Below are positions 39,984 to 47,500 of a stretch of 47,500 bases of DNA, piece after piece; within the stretch, counting starts at the first letter, position 1; each line of letters starts with the position of its first letter. Origin of the DNA: Symbiodinium natans (lineage: Eukaryota; Sar; Dinophyceae; Suessiales; Symbiodiniaceae); NCBI GenBank assembly GCA_905221605.1, contig CAJNDS010002441.1, positions 1 through 47,500 of the forward strand. The letters run 5' to 3'. Below the pieces are notes generated by a model, which was given only the letters and a program-made list of their open reading frames with translations, made no database searches and was not told the origin of the DNA. A program made the position numbers and the translations under genes.

Positions 39984-40124
39984 CCTAATATAGGGGTCGG
40001 AAACACTTGCTAGTCGTATTCCCTTATGGTCCCTTTATAAGTATACGAAAATTTTATTACCCCCCCCCCCCCCCCCCCCCCCCCCAACAATCCTGTTCTA
40101 ATAATGACGGCCCCTATATTACCC
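39984..40124. repeat. Foldback family I with a 26-base C tract in the loop
   Basis: CCCTAATATAGGGGTCGG and GACGGCCCCTATATTACCC are inverted ends. The loop contains a 26-base C run at 40060-40085. A half copy is at 44572-44640. Confidence 0.8.
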
Positions 40125-40390
40125 TCCCTTTCCTCCCTACCTTCTGAGGAAATCTCACGCATCTGCGAGATGTACAGCAAGCATGAGGACGACCGGGTTT
40201 GGAGAAGCTTGCGGTGTAGACTTTAATTAGTCTTTAGGAATAGGACGGTGTAGCTTCCATCTGAGAAAAGAAAGGCGTAGATGTTGCATGGGTATTATCA
40301 CATGGTATTGTGTGCATCCAAGGGCTGTAAAACTCCTTTTGCTTAGGATCGCGCCCTGAGCCAGCCCAACCAATCTGATATTACATACAT

Positions 40391-40505
40391 GTACTTGGAG
40401 GTTCATTGGTAGTTTTCAGCAAGGATGTAAGCACCCTAAACAGGGTTATAAGTATAGTTCCCACAAGTAGAACCCTACTCATATCTACGAATGAACCTCC
40501 AAGCA
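40391..40505. repeat. Foldback family B, copy
   Basis: GTACTTGGAGGTTCATTGGT and CGAATGAACCTCCAAGCAT are the ends; AGGGTTATAAGTATAGTT inside matches the copy at 18851. Confidence 0.87.
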
Positions 40506-40814
40506 TGTTTCTATTGTGGACATAATTTCAGGAAGCTTGTCCCTCAAAGAGGATGGGTATAGCAAAAAGAAGCGCGTGCAGATTTCTCTAGCAAAGAAAT
40601 GCAGCTTACTCTAGCTATGGCTATGCTCCCCTCACTGAACCAACGAGAAACAACATGTAAAGCTGCCAAGGGCTTGCTCCCAAACTTTCCCAAGCACCTT
40701 AGCCAAGAGCCTCACAACTTCCACCTTTTCCAGCGCCCTTCAATTTTGCATGAGGTCCCCCGCGAAAGTCAACCCTAAACCCTAGCCAAAACCGTACGGC
40801 CCTAAGCCGCCTCC

Positions 40815-40925
40815 ATGCGAAAGGACAGCGCCAAGGATGCTCAGAGGGGATTTAGCGCTGCAGAGATTGTGAATCTGCAGGGAGTGACTCGGACATGCTT
40901 TTTTGGAGTCTCAAGGTTTAGGGTC
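40815..40925 (+). other. Exon-like island starting with ATG
   Basis: ATG at 40815 opens a frame reading MRKDSAKDAQRGFSAAEIVN, then LQGVTRTCFFGVSR, in unique sequence before decayed telomeric units. It could be a first exon or a chance frame. Confidence 0.28.
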
Positions 40926-41165
40926 CAGGGTGTACGGTTTAGTGATAAGCTTTGTAGAGAGGACCGTGAGCCTAAACCGAAAGCACTCTATATACCCTGA
41001 GCCCTACATCCCGAAGGCTGCTGGGACCCTAAACCCTAAACCCTAAACCCTAAACCCTAAACCCTAAACCCTAAACCCCAAACCCTAAACCCTAAACCCT
41101 AAACCCTAAACCCTGATTCTCTGTCTCGGGTTGGACGTCCTTTGATCCGCTTTTAGCCAGGCTTT

Positions 41166-41210
41166 CGGTGGCGTCGGGGTGTACATGCAGACCCAATCCT
41201 ATTTGGAGGA
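41166..41210 (+). other. Exon-like island with acceptor and GT donor
   Basis: Between CCCTAAA (to 41115) and TTTAGGG (from 41218), CCGCTTTTAGCCAG acts as a possible acceptor. The frame FGGVGVYMQTQSYLEEL follows, and GTGGGTTTAG is a possible donor. Small but with both splice signals. Confidence 0.33.
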
Positions 41211-41446
41211 ACTATGTGGGTTTAGGGTTTAGGGTTTGGGGTTTGGGGTTTGGGGTTTGGGGTTTGGGGTTTAGGAAGCTGTTGGCGGTCAAGGGGCTTG
41301 CGGGGGTGGGGGTGCAGGTTTAGACCCTAAACCCTAAACCCTAGTGTTTGGAGGCACAAATCCTCAAGCCCACAAGGCACATCTTGGGGCTTTAGGACTT
41401 TTGGCAACGACATGCTCGGAGGTCGCAACGGACCTGCTTGATGAGG

Positions 41447-41580
41447 TCAGGGTTTAGGGTTTAGGGTTTAGGGTTTTGGGTTTAGGGTTCAGGGTTAAGG
41501 GTTTAGGGTTTAGGGTTTAGGGTTTAGGGTTTGCGGTTTAGGGTTTTGGGTTTAGAGTTTAGGGCTAAGGGTTTAGGGAA
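41447..41580 (+). repeat. TTTAGGG array with mixed units
   Basis: Three or four canonical blocks are separated by TTTTGGG, TTCAGGG and TTAAGGG units. The array at 41218-41275 nearby contains five consecutive TTTGGGG units. Confidence 0.93.
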
Positions 41581-41799
41581 GTTTAGGGCTTCAAGGTGTG
41601 GAGTTTACAGCTTCGGCCCCCAGCTGCACCAAAGTTAGTTTTCTGACAGTGTCGAGGCAAGCCATGTGTGGGTTGGGTGCCGCATTTCGGGCCTTTATTT
41701 CGAGAGCTCGTTCAGTGAACGAACCGCCCACATGGCTATGCTGATTGTGTAGTGCTCGCCTCTTTCTGCCTGACAACGCTGTTAATCTCCTCCCCTCAA

Positions 41800-41949
41800 A
41801 GAGGCGTGAGTAAGTGCCGCGCCGTCATCAGTATTACTCCGGTCCTGCAGCAACGTTTTCGCTTTGACAACTTGAAGCAGTATGCACAGAGAGTGTCAGT
41901 TTCCGAGGTCACAGATCCAAACAAGCAGCGTTGCCTGGCTGAACCCTAA
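41800..41949 (+). other. Exon-like region, protein-like frame
   Basis: A frame running to a stop in the CCCTAAA array reads AVISITPVLQQRFRFDNLKQ, then YAQRVSVSEVTDPNKQRCLA. CTCCGGTCCTGCAG inside could be an acceptor. The composition is convincing for a folded domain. An antisense frame overlaps its upstream part (41591-41776). Confidence 0.36.
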
Positions 41950-42025
41950 ACCCTAAACCCTAAACCCTAAACTCTAAAACCTGAAACCCTGAAACCAGAG
42001 CCTCAATCCGGAAACCCCTCGTTCA

Positions 42026-42124
42026 CTTGGTAGCCCATCGGTGCCCTTTTTGCGCCTTTCTTGGTTCTAGGTGACCTTATAAAGGAGGCACCCCGTAAAC
42101 AGAGTACCCTTCGCATGGGCTACC
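42026..42124. repeat. Foldback family G, copy 1
   Basis: CTTGGTAGCCCATCGGTGCC and CGCATGGGCTACC are inverted ends with TTCTAGGTGACC inside, as in the other G copies. Confidence 0.78.
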
Positions 42125-42258
42125 CCCTAAACCCTATATAAACCCTAAACCTAAACCCTATAAACCCAAGAATAGGGACCCTAACGTAGATGAGCCAGAA
42201 CTGCGGTCGACGTTTTCAGGATTGGCAAGGAGAGCCTTAGAATGTGTTTGAGCCATCC

Positions 42259-42351
42259 CAGGCAGAGACTCCAATATCCCCTACTTGGGGAATATCCCCT
42301 CAGTTGTAAGAGGGGTATACGGACCATCCTTGAATTATATTAGGGTCTCTG
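42259..42351. repeat. Foldback family F, copy 2
   Basis: AGGCAGAGACTCCAATATCC and ATTAGGGTCTCTGC are the ends; inner CCCCTACTTGGGGAATATCC forms its own small stem. Confidence 0.75.
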
Positions 42352-42481
42352 CGTGTACCTCTTGCCTCCCCTTTTCTTGCTTGGGATAGAGGGGGGATGT
42401 GGGTTTAGGTTTTAGGGTTTAGGTTTTAGGGTTTAGGGTTCAAGGTTTAGGGTTTAGGGACCCTTTACCCCTAAGGCAACC

Positions 42482-42595
42482 CATTCATGCACAAGATGCT
42501 GGTCTCGGTGATCAACTTCTTGCAGCCCGGCCTTCGTAAACTCGAGCGAAAGGGCGGCCAGGGTCAGGGGATGAATTCGAGGACCTCTGTTTGTG
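42482..42595 (+). other. Exon-like island, strong protein-like frame
   Basis: After a TTTAGGG array and the decayed sequence to 42478, a frame of about 36 codons reads HKMLVSVINFLQPGLRKLER, then KGGQGQGMNSR. Family E element follows at 42607. The hydrophobic-then-basic pattern is convincing; no family is recognised. Confidence 0.37.
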
Positions 42596-42606
42596 AAGAC
42601 CATTCT

Positions 42607-42705
42607 GGGGGTTTCCCAAATTAGGGGTACCTTATTTGGGGTTCTTACTCTTAAGGGCGTCCGATTATTGGGGAAATATATTTGGCGGGGTCCCTATTTT
42701 CCGTA
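42607..42705. repeat. Foldback-type family E, copy
   Basis: GGTTTCCCAAATTAGGGGTA, then CCTTATTTGGGGTTCTTACT, matches 28780. The right end (GGGGTCCCTATTTTCCG) is only partly complementary. Confidence 0.65.
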
Positions 42706-42763
42706 ACCTCTCATCTAGAGTTTGCTATCCGTTTCCTTACATGGGTCAGGTTAGTGTTGGAGC

Positions 42764-42880
42764 CGAAGCCCTAAACCCTAAACCCTAAACCCTAAACCCT
42801 AAACCCTGCACCCCCTAAACCCCAAACCCTGCACCCCCTAAACCCCAAACCCTGCAACCCCCTAAACCCCAAACCCATAT
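42764..42880 (-). repeat. CCCTAAA array and a 22-bp higher-order repeat
   Basis: Six canonical units are followed by three copies of CCCTGCACCCCCTAAACCCC (about 22 bp each). Confidence 0.92.
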
Positions 42881-42893
42881 AGGGACGCTGTCT

Positions 42894-42945
42894 AAGGAAG
42901 ATCTTCTCCGAGCTCGCCACCGGTGACAGCAAGGTGGCAGGGTCC
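42894..42945 (+). other. Exon-like island with donor-like end
   Basis: The frame reads LRKIFSELATGDSKVAGSGF; CAGCAAGGTGGCAGGG offers an AAG/GT donor at 42936. A CCCTAAA array precedes it. Unrecognised. Confidence 0.3.
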
Positions 42946-43004
42946 GGTTTTCTTGTTTCGAAGCTTTTCTTGGATGTCAGGGTTTAGGGCCTTCAGGGTT
43001 TAGG

Positions 43005-43110
43005 GTTGGGATGTTCCCCCTTACACTAACAGTCCTTCATAGGGATTATAGTAGCCCCTCATGATAATCCCTACTAAGGTCACTTAGTATGAGGGGGAAC
43101 ATCCCAAGTT
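43005..43110. repeat. Foldback family D, best copy
   Basis: TTGGGATGTTCCCCCTTACA and TATGAGGGGGAACATCCCAA are near-perfect inverted ends, and CTAACAGTCC pairs with GGTCACTTAG less well. Confidence 0.9.
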
Positions 43111-43323
43111 GACCGTGTAGAGTCTGCGGTTTAGGGTCTGAGACATGTAGACCAATCTTGTGGGTGGTTGACCGAAATCTTCGCAGTTGCCTGCCTAAGA
43201 ATATATGGATCCGTATTAAGCATTGGTGCACCAAATAAAGCCCGACTTAGCTTGAGGGTTACCGAACCCTAAACCACCAGCCTCAAGCCGGCTCGAAGCC
43301 CATTCCAAATGTCAGGTCCTCGA

Positions 43324-43431
43324 CTTGGTAGCCCGGTAGACCCTTTGCCCCTTTTTTGGGTTCTAGGCTCCATCTTAAAGTAAGCAACCCCAAAAAGGGT
43401 ACCCACATTTAATATGGTTACTGGGCTCCGA
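43324..43431. repeat. Foldback family G, copy 2
   Basis: CTTGGTAGCCCGGTAGACCC and TTACTGGGCTCCGAAG are the ends; TTTTTTGGGTTCTAGG and CCCAAAAAGGGTACCC form an inner stem. Confidence 0.78.
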
Positions 43432-44187
43432 AGTGCGAGCCCTAAACCCGAGTTGCTGGGAGCCGAGCGTGCTCTTTGGGGCTCAGGGGCTGCTTTCAAG
43501 GCGACTAGCAAGAACACACGGCCCCCCACCAGGACCAAAAGCCCGAAACCCCAACCCTGAACCCTACTCCCTAAACCCTGGGCCCTAAACCCTAAAAGTA
43601 TAGTCTTTAGAAGGCTTTACCCTAAACCCTAAACCCTAAACCCTAAACCCTAAACCCTAAACCCTTTTTCGTGGCTTTAGGGTCTAGGTGGCAGGGGTGG
43701 GTCCAGGGCGGAAGTCCTCAGCCTTGTCCTTGGTGAAGCGGCTTTTCTTTGATTTTGACCCCAAGCCTGAACCCCAAACCTTGATTTAGGGTTTAGGGTT
43801 TAGGGTTTCCTGAAGCCCCTAAACCCGGAAGCCCCTGAGATCTTCAACTCAAAGCCCAACGCCTCAGACCCCCTGAGAGTCAAAATTCGTGAGGAACATA
43901 CCTGCATTTCCTGAACTACATACAGGCTGTTGTGCTCTTGGGGCTCTTGAACCCTGCTCGTGTTTGGGGTTTAGGGTGCAGGATTTATGGCATAGGATCC
44001 TGTGACAGGAGCTGTGCACCCAAGTGTCACAAGTCTTCAATGCCACTGAGCCGCAATGCCCTTGTCCAGTCGGATGCCTCCCAAAATCTTGAAAACCCAG
44101 TGGTACCCGTATGCCCCTAAACCCTAAACCTAAGCCCTAAACCCTAAACCCTAAGTCCACTGTTTGGTGGTTGGGCTCGCATATACC
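43432..44187. other. No supported gene
   Basis: A CCCTAAA array at 43618-43665, short TTTAGGG near 43785-43810, and unique stretches. Around 43700-43790 both strands have short open frames (for example KSSALSLVKRLFFDFDPKPE on the plus strand), with no way to choose between them. Confidence 0.35.
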
Positions 44188-44264
44188 AGTAACTAGCACC
44201 TAAAAGGGTGTTGTAATATGCTTACTGGGCTACCACGTAGACATTGGTCGTTTCCTGGGTTGCT

Positions 44265-44419
44265 TGGCAGCCCAGTGGTACCCTTCACCCTTTTTTTGGT
44301 TCCTGGTTGCCTTCCCTAAACCCTAAACCATAAACCCTAAACCCTAAACGCAAAACCCTAAAAGAAGCCAGCCCAAAAAGGGTGCCCTTATATCATAAAG
44401 TTGTTACTGGGCTACCAAG
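44265..44419. repeat. Foldback family G, copy 3 with CCCTAAA array inside
   Basis: TTGGCAGCCCAGTGGTACCC and TTACTGGGCTACCAAG are the ends. Several CCCTAAA units lie in the middle. A lone right end of the same family is at 44188-44234. Confidence 0.85.
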
Positions 44420-44571
44420 AGTGGAAGCACATGGGACTGTGGTGGTTGGGGAGGGGGCGTTGCTTTAAACACAAGGGCCGGTATTGCCTGGACGGAGCTA
44501 CCTTTAAGGGGATCCTATTTAGATGGATGCAGTTGATTTGGGACCTACGCCTATCTTCTTCGTCAAATGGT

Positions 44572-44640
44572 GTAATATAGGGGTCGGAATATCTACAGTG
44601 CTATTCCCCTATGATTCCTATATAATTTCACCGTCATAAC
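44572..44640. repeat. Foldback family I, half copy
   Basis: GTAATATAGGGGTCGGAAT, then CTATTCCCCTATGATTCC, matches the left half of 39984-40124; the right end is missing. Confidence 0.7.
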
Positions 44641-44642
44641 CC

Positions 44643-44852
44643 GCAAACCCTATTCTTGGGCTCTGGTTGAACGATTCAGTGTTTGAGCCTACTGAGAATA
44701 TGGGTGCTAAGAATGTTCAATGTTCTGATAGCAAAAGGTACTTATTAGTTGGTAGTGTGAGTCGTGTCACCACCAGCACTCTTGCTCATAGCATTGTCAT
44801 TATCATGTTCATGGCATTACCACCTTTACGGTTTTTTTATCATCTACTATAG
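44643..44852 (+). CDS. AT-rich ORF or exon, unrecognised
   Basis: A frame follows a stop at 44637 and closes at TAG 44850. It has no ATG until codon 24, so it would be an exon or a fragment. It reads NDSVFEPTENMGAKNVQCSD in part and ends with a hydrophobic stretch (SIVIIMFMALPPLRFFYHLL). Codons end mostly in T or A, like the ORF at 24002, and unlike the GC-rich islands. It directly follows a family I half-element. I do not recognise it. Confidence 0.3.
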   Translation, partial: ANPILGLWLNDSVFEPTENMGAKNVQCSDSKRYLLVGSVSRVTTSTLAHSIVIIMFMALPPLRFFYHLL

Positions 44853-44871
44853 TGGGCCATTATTTCCTTTT

Positions 44872-44955
44872 CTTAGGGTTGGGGTTCCCTCATAATCCCC
44901 TTAAAAACCCAGAAAGGGTACACTTTTCATTCCTAGGTAACTCCTGGGTCTAGTT
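44872..44955. repeat. Foldback family J, copy
   Basis: GGGTTGGGGTTCCCTCATAA and TTCATTCCTAGGTAACTCC are family J sequence, close to the reverse complement of 46085-46160. Confidence 0.72.
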
Positions 44956-45162
44956 TTGGTTGGCTTTATAATCCCATTCCCATTTAAGACGCACAGGCAA
45001 ACCTCAGCCCTTGAAATCCCAGCTCTGTAGATGTGCCAGGGGTTGCAGAGGATTTCAGCACTAAGAGCCGAGAAGTACGATGCAAGATAGTTCGGGGTCT
45101 AGTTTTTGGGGTCTAGGGTTCAGGGTTCGGGTTTGGGGTTTGGAGTTGAAGGTATTCTCGAA

Positions 45163-45275
45163 GGCTCATGGTTAACCACGCATAAGTAAAGCTTTCTGTA
45201 ACCAAACTGTAACTCTAGTCACACTTAGTCATCGCCCCAGCTATATATCTACACCCCAGAAACCTCCAAGTAGGG
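45163..45275. repeat. Foldback family B, degenerate copy
   Basis: CGAAGGCTCATGGTTAACC and CAGAAACCTCCAAGTAGGG are eroded family B ends. Confidence 0.5.
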
Positions 45276-45517
45276 TTTAGGCTCCAGGGCTGAGTGTCTA
45301 CAACCCAGTAGTTCTTCAAGAGAACCCCTTCGTGGCATTATGGTACCCCCAACCCTAAACCCTAAACCCTAAATATACCCTATACCCTAAGCCCTAAACC
45401 CTAAACCCCCCGAAAAAGAAGTACAACTGCGGGCGCAAGTAGGGTTCTGAAGCATAGTCCAGAGCAGACTCGGCAAAAAACCCAAAACCTTGAGACCCGA
45501 ACGTGCCCCCAAACCTT

Positions 45518-45628
45518 GAACCCTAAACCCTAAACCCTAGCCCTAAACCCTAAACCCTAAACCCTAAACCCTAAACCCTAAACCCTAAACCCTAAACCCT
45601 AAACCCTAAACCCTAAACCCTAAACCCA
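45518..45628 (-). repeat. CCCTAAA array, about 15 units
   Basis: Faces the TTTAGGG array at 45711 across an 82-bp island: the clearest example of the array-island-array arrangement. Confidence 0.97.
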
Positions 45629-45712
45629 AGATTGTGAGGAACTGGGCCGTGAGAGTGTTCTGTTCAAGCTGCTCCAGGCCATGGCCCCGTTTCCTCCCAC
45701 TCTTGGCCCGGT
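45629..45712 (+). other. Exon-like island between long inverted telomeric arrays
   Basis: The frame reads DCEELGRESVLFKLLQAMAP, then FPPTLGPV, and closes at TAG formed by the array. GT of the array (CCCGGTTTAG) could be a donor. The antisense strand also has an open frame. Unrecognised. Confidence 0.33.
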
Positions 45713-45811
45713 TTAGGGTTTAGGGTTTAGGGTTTAGGGTTTAGGGTTTAGGGTTTAGGGTTTAGGGTTTAGGGTTCAGGGTTCAGGGTTTAGGGTTTAG
45801 GGTTTAGGGTA
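45711..45811 (+). repeat. TTTAGGG array, about 14 units
   Basis: Contains two adjacent TTCAGGG units in an otherwise perfect array. Confidence 0.97.
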
Positions 45812-45956
45812 AACCCTCAGCAACTCAAGCCCCCATATAAAGTACGAGCTTCTACTGTCAACCTTGAGCCCTCCAGGCTTGAGTTTGGGTTTTCGGCTTA
45901 CAGGATCGCAAATTCCCCCGGAAACTCATGGCGTACAGTCGGACACTATACTTTGA

Positions 45957-46033
45957 TGCTAAACCCTAAACCCTAAACCCTAAACCCTAAACCCTAAACC
46001 CTAAACCCTAAACCCTAAACCCTAAACCCTAAG
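45957..46033 (-). repeat. CCCTAAA array, about 10 units
   Basis: With the TTTAGGG array at 45711 it brackets 146 bp of unique sequence in the opposite (G then C) order. Confidence 0.96.
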
Positions 46034-46084
46034 GCTGCCAGGATGCGATGCTTCAAACACTAAACGCGTACGAGGCTCAGCCAG

Positions 46085-46190
46085 GAGTAACCTAGGAATG
46101 AAAAGGGTACCCTTTTTTGGTTTTTAATGGGGATTCTAAGGGAACCCCAACCCTAAAAAAAAAGGAAACAGGGGCCGACTCCGGGCCCTA
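46085..46190. repeat. Foldback family J, copy
   Basis: GGAGTAACCTAGGAATGAAA and GGGGCCGACTCCGGGCCCTA lie at the ends; AAGGGTACCCTTTTTTGG and GATTCTAAGGGAACCCCAAC are internal family motifs. Confidence 0.72.
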
Positions 46191-46473
46191 GTTGAAAGTT
46201 CAGGGTGGAGCGTTTAAGGATTGGAGGTAAAGGTTATAGGGTTCAGGGCCCAGGGCAGGGAAGCGGGGGGGGGGGTTGGCCTTCACAAACCTGTTGAAAT
46301 TTTCCGGAATAAGACCCTTCTGCGATTGGTTCCTTCTATAAGGGAACCTAGAACCCCAAAAAGGTGGCACTAAGGCACCATGGCACGAAGGGAGGGGATT
46401 CGCATTGGCGCCGACATCTCAAGCCCCCAGGGGGTCAGGGTTTAGGGTTTTTAGGGTCTAGGGTTTCCTATGG

Positions 46474-46735
46474 CAGAAGACGCGTCACACGAACTGCCAT
46501 TGACGCATGACGATGAGGCGCAGAAGACGCGTCGCACGAACTGCCATTGACGCATGACGATGAGGCGCAGAAGACGCGTCGCACGAACTGCCATTGACGC
46601 ATGACGATGAGGCACAGAAGACGCGTCGCACGAACTGCCATTGACGCATGACGATGAGGCGCAGAAGACGCGTGACAGACATGAGGCGCAGAAGACGCGT
46701 CACATTGCCTTTGACGCATGACGGACATCAGGCGT
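46474..46735. repeat. CpG-rich 47-bp minisatellite
   Basis: Four 47-bp units start at 46474, 46521, 46568 and 46615. A shortened 27-bp unit starts at 46662, and a diverged last unit at 46689. Each begins CAGAAGACGCGTCGCACGAA and ends with GCATGACGATGAGGCG. The first four are nearly identical. Overlapping antisense frames (repeating RLLRLIVMRQ) come from the repeat. Confidence 0.96.
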
Positions 46736-47255
46736 GAAAGCTTGCCCTCGACTTCCTGGGATGGAATAATTAGGTTTCTAGAACTCGGTGCGACATGCAT
46801 CTCTCGAACCTTTCGATAGCAAGGGTTTAGGCTGTGGGCTTGGTGTTTGTAACCTTAGTTGGTGGAGCTTACAAACACTCCTAAGTACTTCCAATCTACT
46901 TTCAAGTAGTATCAGCTTTCGGTCTTTCTAACCTGAACCTGCATACCCTTTCTTAAGGCTTACGAATTCCTCGCTTGGGCGCATTGAGGCTTTTTTTTCG
47001 GGGGGGGGGGGGGATTTGACCACACGTCCTAATTTACTAATGCTAGCCACAGGTACCGTAACCATTCTTTCCCCCTCCCCTACACAGCAGGCTCGAATGT
47101 AGTTCCCTTCTGGGTAGAATATAAGTCCCCAACAAGAAAGCCATAGCTAAGCCTAACCAAACTATAATTCCAAACCCTAAGCCCTAAACCCTAAACACAC
47201 CTGCGCCGGAATCCCTTCCAGCCAGGTCCCTAGCCCAGAGTGCAGGCCGGACAGA
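46736..47255. other. No supported gene; G tract at 46997
   Basis: Unique sequence with a G run at about 46999-47013 and a short CCCTAAA block at 47172-47196. A weak inverted pair (GTTTGTAA / TTACAAAC at 46846-46876) is present. Confidence 0.4.
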
Positions 47256-47500
47256 GGGTTTAGGGTTTCGGGTTTAGGGTTTAGGGTTTAGGTGTTCGGA
47301 AGGGTTTGCGGAATTTAGTGCTGCTCACGAAATTGGATGCCCCTCGTCCCCAAAAAGACCCTCAACGCGACAATCCTTCAGGCCTAAACCTTAAGGCCTA
47401 AACCAAAACCAAGTATTTCATGAAGCCGTATAGCAGTCCCCATGCACAGGGCCCGGGGTCCTGGTTCTGGTCTTACATTTCATCCTTCAGAATTCAACAA

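Larger units (their letters stand above)
121..47300. repeat. Interspersed telomere-type TTTAGGG/CCCTAAA arrays (window-wide)
   Basis: Short arrays of the plant/dinoflagellate telomere heptamer occur dozens of times in both orientations. Besides those listed separately, clear G-strand (TTTAGGG) arrays are near 474-541, 1357-1419, 3869-3938, 4815-4872, 7724-7780, 13421-13480, 13606-13650, 14437-14503, 16371-16423, 24315-24385, 26041-26078, 29475-29530, 30949-31030, 34340-34400, 35304-35345, 35952-36020, 36725-36810, 38574-38630 and 47256-47293. C-strand (CCCTAAA) arrays are near 1677-1707, 6126-6225, 6606-6677, 9380-9450, 9549-9630, 12872-12916, 15978-16055, 19107-19180, 25885-25932, 27470-27590, 28262-28320, 29276-29325, 29594-29650, 31815-31880, 35149-35190, 36545-36640, 41028-41115, 42764-42880 and 43618-43665. 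They lie far inside the window, so they are not a chromosome end. Because the unit is 7 bp and contains TAG or TAA, any reading frame entering an array stops within about 21 nt. Confidence 0.97.

Noticed and set aside
46468-46800. Antisense frames with repeated RLLRLIVMRQ, and possible CRISPR array
   Set aside because: The 47-bp units are head to tail without unique spacers, so there is no CRISPR architecture, and the period is not a multiple of three.
1032-47293. Many short frames ending in GFRV or starting in telomeric sequence
   Set aside because: GGGTTTAGGGTTTAG reads GFRV-stop in one frame, so any frame entering a G-strand array acquires this tail; it is not a shared protein motif.
1-47500. 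tRNA, rRNA or snRNA genes
   Set aside because: No cloverleaf with conserved boxes and no rRNA core sequence were recognised on either strand by eye; a covariance-model search would be decisive.

Overview
The window looks like nuclear DNA of a dinoflagellate, most likely of the Symbiodiniaceae or a close relative. Two observations support this. Short arrays of the telomere-type heptamer TTTAGGG/CCCTAAA occur dozens of times throughout the window, in both orientations. The one readily recognised gene (20981-22218) is an ankyrin-repeat protein with a ubiquitin-like N-terminus, of a type I know to be greatly expanded in Symbiodinium-like genomes. I see no bacterial features, rRNA, tRNA, spliced-leader gene or CRISPR array. 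The lineage call rests on family knowledge and repeat type, not on a database search.

Layout. 1-7000: dense telomere-type arrays, several short foldback elements, a period-9 AT microsatellite (5540-5692) and a minisatellite of small palindromes (6710-6890). 7000-20700: the same patchwork, with large ATGT and TA microsatellites (11764-11990, 16918-16988, 17330-17470, 18730-18800) and a roughly 110-bp tandem repeat carrying G runs (19570-19930). 20820-22430: the ankyrin gene, in the longest stretch almost free of telomere-type repeats; it carries two in-frame stops and a frameshift. 22430-34700: decayed arrays, short exon-like islands, an AT-rich membrane-protein-like ORF (24002-24319) and a two-family tandem repeat block (25306-25845). 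34769-35155: a superfamily 2 helicase C-terminal fragment with half of a foldback element in frame. 35200-47500: further islands, the densest set of foldback elements, and a CpG-rich 47-bp minisatellite (46474-46735).

How the parts may fit together. At least twelve times the order is CCCTAAA array, 75-140 bp of unique and often GC-rich exon-like sequence, then TTTAGGG array. The longer gaps in the opposite order (TTTAGGG then CCCTAAA) hold foldback elements and microsatellites. One reading is that the islands are small exons, mostly on the + strand, and the gaps are introns whose 5' and 3' ends are inverted telomere-type repeats that could pair. A rival reading is that the islands are DNA fragments capped at both ends in true telomere orientation and then joined. 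Apart from the ankyrin and helicase segments, no island can be assigned to a known protein by eye, and short open frames of this size are common by chance, so the exon calls carry low confidence.

About fourteen families of roughly 85-170-bp foldback (MITE-like) elements with long terminal inverted repeats were found by comparing segments within the window; nine or more have at least two copies. They are the main unexplained repeat content and the best candidates for an undescribed introner-like system.
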